In this document: positions 32,388 through 35,468 of the stretch, one piece after another
Position numbering within the stretch: position 1 is the stretch's first letter
Layout of the letters: each line of letters starts with the position of its first letter
Assembly (NCBI GenBank): GCA_018524725.1
Contig: JAEUWP010000215.1
Coordinates: forward strand, 1 to 35,468
Source of the DNA: Podaxis mareebaensis
Lineage: Eukaryota; Basidiomycota; Agaricomycetes; Agaricales; Agaricaceae
Length of the DNA: 35,468 nucleotides
Direction of reading: 5' to 3'
The notes under the pieces: model-generated
Databases searched by the model: none
Told to the model about the DNA's origin: nothing
Seen by the model: only the letters and a program-made list of their open reading frames with translations
Position numbers and translations under genes: made by a program

Positions 32388-34609
32388 TAGAACATGAAGG
32401 GTGATTATATTCAGTTTGCAGAACATTTAAGCTAACTTATACACTGCGCAATATGGAACTTGCTGTGTCTTCAAATTTCCCTGTTCGCCACTGAAACCCA
32501 CCCGCAAATGTCATACACCATTGTGTTCAGGCATTCCTCGTCAACTCGAAGAGAGAGAACCATACCTCCATGAGATCATTATGCAGTGATACTTGTGATC
32601 CGTGACCAATGCCAGCAGATATTTTCAATGCCGATGCATAGTGGACATATATCCTGTATCTAAAATAATTCCCCCATGAAGGGCCTTTAGATTATTGCGC
32701 AGCATAGCCCACTATAGTTAATTTGTCAGTGCGATGGGCTGGGCGATCATGTGCATTGCAATTGGCGGGGTCCAGACAGCTCCAAATACAAGAATGTCGC
32801 GTGGTAATGTTGGCCTCCCTGCGGTGCTCGAAGTTGGGTCTACTATTGTGCCGCGACCAACGTTGTAGAGTACATACCTGACATGCGATGGACCTCGCAC
32901 AGCCCGTTGGCGTCGGGCCAATGCCAATCATGCTCCGATGGAACGAGATGATGGGGTCTTTCTGCGAGATCCTTGAGCCCAGAGTGAGATGTGAGAGAAC
33001 CGCAAGCAGGGGTATATGCAACTTGGACACGAAATCTTCAATAAGCACCATCTTTGACGTCTAGGCGACCCGCGAGAGCGAGATTCAATTTATCCGACCT
33101 CCCGTCGTTTGCCAACACACCCAGGTTCGATTTCATATTCGCCAATGAACTCTTTAGGCACGCGGCCATGAACGGCTAGGTGCCGCGGATCAAGGTGGTT
33201 AACTGATCGAATTAGAGCTGATGAATGGTACTTGAAGGCGCGGTCTCCTGAGCAGCTGTGGTTTTGGGAACGGCCGGTTGGTAATGATTACGAGGCTCCT
33301 GAGAATGTGAGGATCGGCATGACTGTTCGCATGCATTACGCCGATAGGCAGACTGACAAGTCTCTCTCCAACCGAAGTTTCGAGTTACGGGAAGGTTTGT
33401 GACACCGGGCGCTAGGGTAGGGAATATTTTCGAGGTGGGGCAGGCCTGCACCGTTGGGTTCGCTATAGGCATCGACCTGGCTGAACTGAGTCGGCGCTGC
33501 TAGACCACACGTTGCGTATACGGTGTATATCATAAATAAGCTGGTGGAGAATAGAGAGAGAGAATGGCGCCGAACGCCTCGTCATCGGCTTCGAGATCTT
33601 TATTAAGTGGATCGGTCGAATCGGTCAAGAATACGTGCAAATTCTATTACTATAATCCGTTGTCTATCGCGAGACTCGTCCCAATGGAATAGTCGGCGAG
33701 TTCCTCGGAGACAGCGCAGCGGTGACCATCACAATGACCGTCGCGTTTGAGCTTCTGGATTAGATGAAAGCTGGAGCCTCGAGAAGACATACTCTGGCCG
33801 TTGCAATCAGGACACTACATGGCGCTGGCACCAACAGTTCACGGAACTCCGTCGCCTGTGCATCAACAGAGGGTAGGGAAGAATATTGGTTAGTAGTGAG
33901 GGGACGACCCTCGTTTCTGCGAACTGAAGGAACAAGTTTCGCGGGTAAAGTCGCAAAGAAGGTTTTTGACTTATGAACAAGTAGATGGTGGGTAATGTAA
34001 ACCTACGCAGGCATTCGAAGCAACTCCTTGTCGCTTGCACACCAACTAATTTCCGAGGCAAGTATCTTGCGCACCTCAACTTGGTGCATCAAGCAGCATG
34101 TATCAGGGAATCCACACCCGAGTACGATGATTCTCGGGATCAAGATAATGCCTATATGCGGGGTACGGGGTTTCTCGTGTACGAACTGGTTGGCAGAGGC
34201 TCAGGCATTGGAATGTCCTGGCAGGTACATCGAACGTCTGTCGTTCAGCTCTTCCCAGGCATGGGTGATGGGCAGTAGCTAGAAAGCTCCGCGTACCTTC
34301 ATCTTCAACTATCACCGCTGCTGGGCGTGTTGTCAACACTACGTTTTACCTGATCCTTAGATTGTTACTTGAATACAATGGACAAAGTCATTCGTACCTC
34401 CTATCGCATCGACAGATTGAGTTGCCGCGGAAATCGAGCCGTACTCGGTAAGTTAAAGGCGCTTCTTTGACTGTCCCTATACAGGATATAGCACTCGCCA
34501 TTTTCGACGTTTCAGTAAGCAAATCGAGGTGAATTGAACAAGCAGATGTTGCTAGTGTTTCAATACCGAAATTAGAGTTAATCCAGACGATACTCGGACG
34601 GAGTGTAGA
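32388..34609. other. Intergenic region with only weak gene candidates
   Basis: On the minus strand a small two-exon gene is possible: about 33051-32878, then an intron with GTATGT and CGCAG ends, then a short second exon. The product would be about 80 residues starting with a hydrophobic helix (LHIPLLAVLSHLTLG). Another minus ORF at 33533-33336 begins with a weak signal-like stretch. Plus-strand ORFs at 33764-34282 show no motif. None is firm enough to call. Confidence 0.35.
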
Positions 34610-34985
34610 ATAAACACAAATTTAATTCAACAAGCACCAACCTTTTTTATGTACACGTTCGGTAGGGAAGCAGACGACTAACCGTGCACACAAAAATGAA
34701 AAGGAAAAACGACATACTAAAATAGATGTCCAAAGATGCACACGGAAGCAGGGAAAAGGTCGCCTACCATCGTCCGATCACAAGCAAGGTACAAAAGAAG
34801 TGAAGTGGAGAGGGAACAGACGAGCGAGGAACGTGGTACTAACGATTTCCGAGTTGGCGTTGTTGCAAAAGAAACAATATGATGAGTGCTCTCCGGTTTC
34901 AACAAGAAGCTGATGATAGAATAGGACGGACTGGTGAGGCCACGTCTTCCAGCCTATCATACAAACACACAAAAGCATGAGAAAC
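34610..34985. repeat. CpG-retaining copy of the dispersed sequence at 15980-16345
   Basis: Colinear with 15980-16345 at roughly 70-75 percent by eye. This copy keeps CpG sites that are TpG or CpA in the other. It lies downstream of the minus-strand gene ending near 35117, so it may be its 3' flank or a repeat inserted there. Confidence 0.65.
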
Positions 34986-35116
34986 GACTTCGAATTAACG
35001 AGCAGGATATGTACGAACATTGCCATTGAGTCGGTGTCTATAAGAAATCTTCCGCCCTCGCGCGTTTCTTGCCACGAGGTTCATCGGGAGCGGCGGCGGC
35101 AGGAACTGACACTGCA

Positions 35117-35468
35117 TCAGTCATCTTGGGATAATAATACTTTGGATGTATAGCTCGGTGCTCCTCCTGTCCACGCCATGAGTAAAAATACCATTACAGA
35201 CATCAAAACAGTGCGCACTGGTGAGAAGTTAGGGTCTGTCCACTTGAGCTCGGTGGGCTTCTTGACCTCTGGAAGAGTCTGTGCGAAAGCGGGATTGGGA
35301 AGCGTCAGCTGCGGAGGTTTCGATTGACCTTGTCCTTGTGGAGGGTTGGCGCCACCACTGGTAGGTGTAGGGGGTTGACCAGCGGCTGGTGGGGGTGCAT
35401 TAGGTGACACACCAGCAGCACCGGCGGAGGAAGGCGCACCAGGAGGCGGTGGGAAGGGCGTTTGAGGG
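35117..35468 (-). CDS. 3' end of a proline-rich protein with a C-terminal membrane segment (partial)
   Basis: The frame is open from the window edge to a TGA at 35117-35119. The visible 116 residues are Pro/Gly/Ala-rich. They end with one hydrophobic segment (VRTVLMSVMVFLLMAW) about 20 residues from the C-terminus, the layout of a tail-anchored or single-pass membrane protein. I do not recognise the family. Directly downstream another frame encodes an Ala-rich, basic peptide starting at ATG 35125 and ending GKKRARAEDFL near 35041. Splicing into that frame is possible, but no convincing intron joins them. Confidence 0.6.
   Translation of the reverse strand, partial: PQTPFPPPPGAPSSAGAAGVSPNAPPPAAGQPPTPTSGGANPPQGQGQSKPPQLTLPNPAFAQTLPEVKKPTELKWTDPNFSPVRTVLMSVMVFLLMAWTGGAPSYTSKVLLSQDD

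Noticed and set aside
1..35468. tRNA, rRNA or CRISPR features
   Set aside because: No cloverleaf, rRNA motif or regularly spaced repeat array was recognised by eye; a tRNAscan run could still find a tRNA.

Overview
The window looks like a chromosomal segment of an agaricomycete (mushroom-forming basidiomycete) fungus. The genes have many short GT-AG introns of about 45-70 nt. The gene types also fit: a large NACHT/STAND NTPase, a CBM1-linked GH5 mannanase, an F-box protein and a C2-like multi-membrane protein of a kind I associate with agaricomycetes. No function was checked by database search. All exon maps were built by hand from splice signals, reading phase and family motifs.

Layout, left to right. 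1-1047: no supported gene. About 1048-5119 (+): a multi-exon NACHT NTPase with an uncertain 5' end and a damaged or alternatively spliced 3' end. 5340-15792 (-): a complete Ty3/gypsy chromovirus flanked by the 5-bp duplication TTATC. It has two 745-bp LTRs, gag, pol (protease, RT, RNase H, integrase, chromodomain) and an extra zinc-knuckle ORF downstream of pol. Its coding frames are intact except for 18 in-frame stops, all TGA, which is the signature expected of CpG-to-TpG decay. Nested inside its gag zinc-knuckle codons (11484-12859, +) is a younger 1376-bp TG...CA insertion with its own duplication, TTTCC. It looks like a solo LTR and carries an intact 275-codon ORF. 15798-17750: repeat debris, including a decayed copy of sequence found again near 34.6-35.0 kb.

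17751-19562 (-): an endonuclease IV/Apn1 DNA-repair gene in ten exons. 20128-21852 (-): an F-box protein. 22541-23744 (+): a tartrate/D-malate-type decarboxylating dehydrogenase. 24039-25805 (+): a C2-like plus multi-membrane-segment protein. 26564-28436 (+): a secreted GH5 endo-mannanase with an N-terminal CBM1, in which two adjacent introns lack normal splice signals. 29952-32387 (+): a 12-exon flavin-dependent monooxygenase. 32388-35116: no firm gene. 35117-35468 (-): the 3' end of a proline-rich, membrane-anchored protein that runs off the window.

The host genes look like an ordinary fungal neighbourhood: repair, protein turnover, organic-acid metabolism, biomass degradation and oxidation. 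They are not an operon or obvious cluster. The unusual biology is in the retroelements: (i) a predicted self-priming hairpin of the Tf1/sushi type, (ii) CpG-restricted death of an otherwise intact element, and (iii) ORFs that lie in, or run into, the LTRs of two different elements in the same phase.
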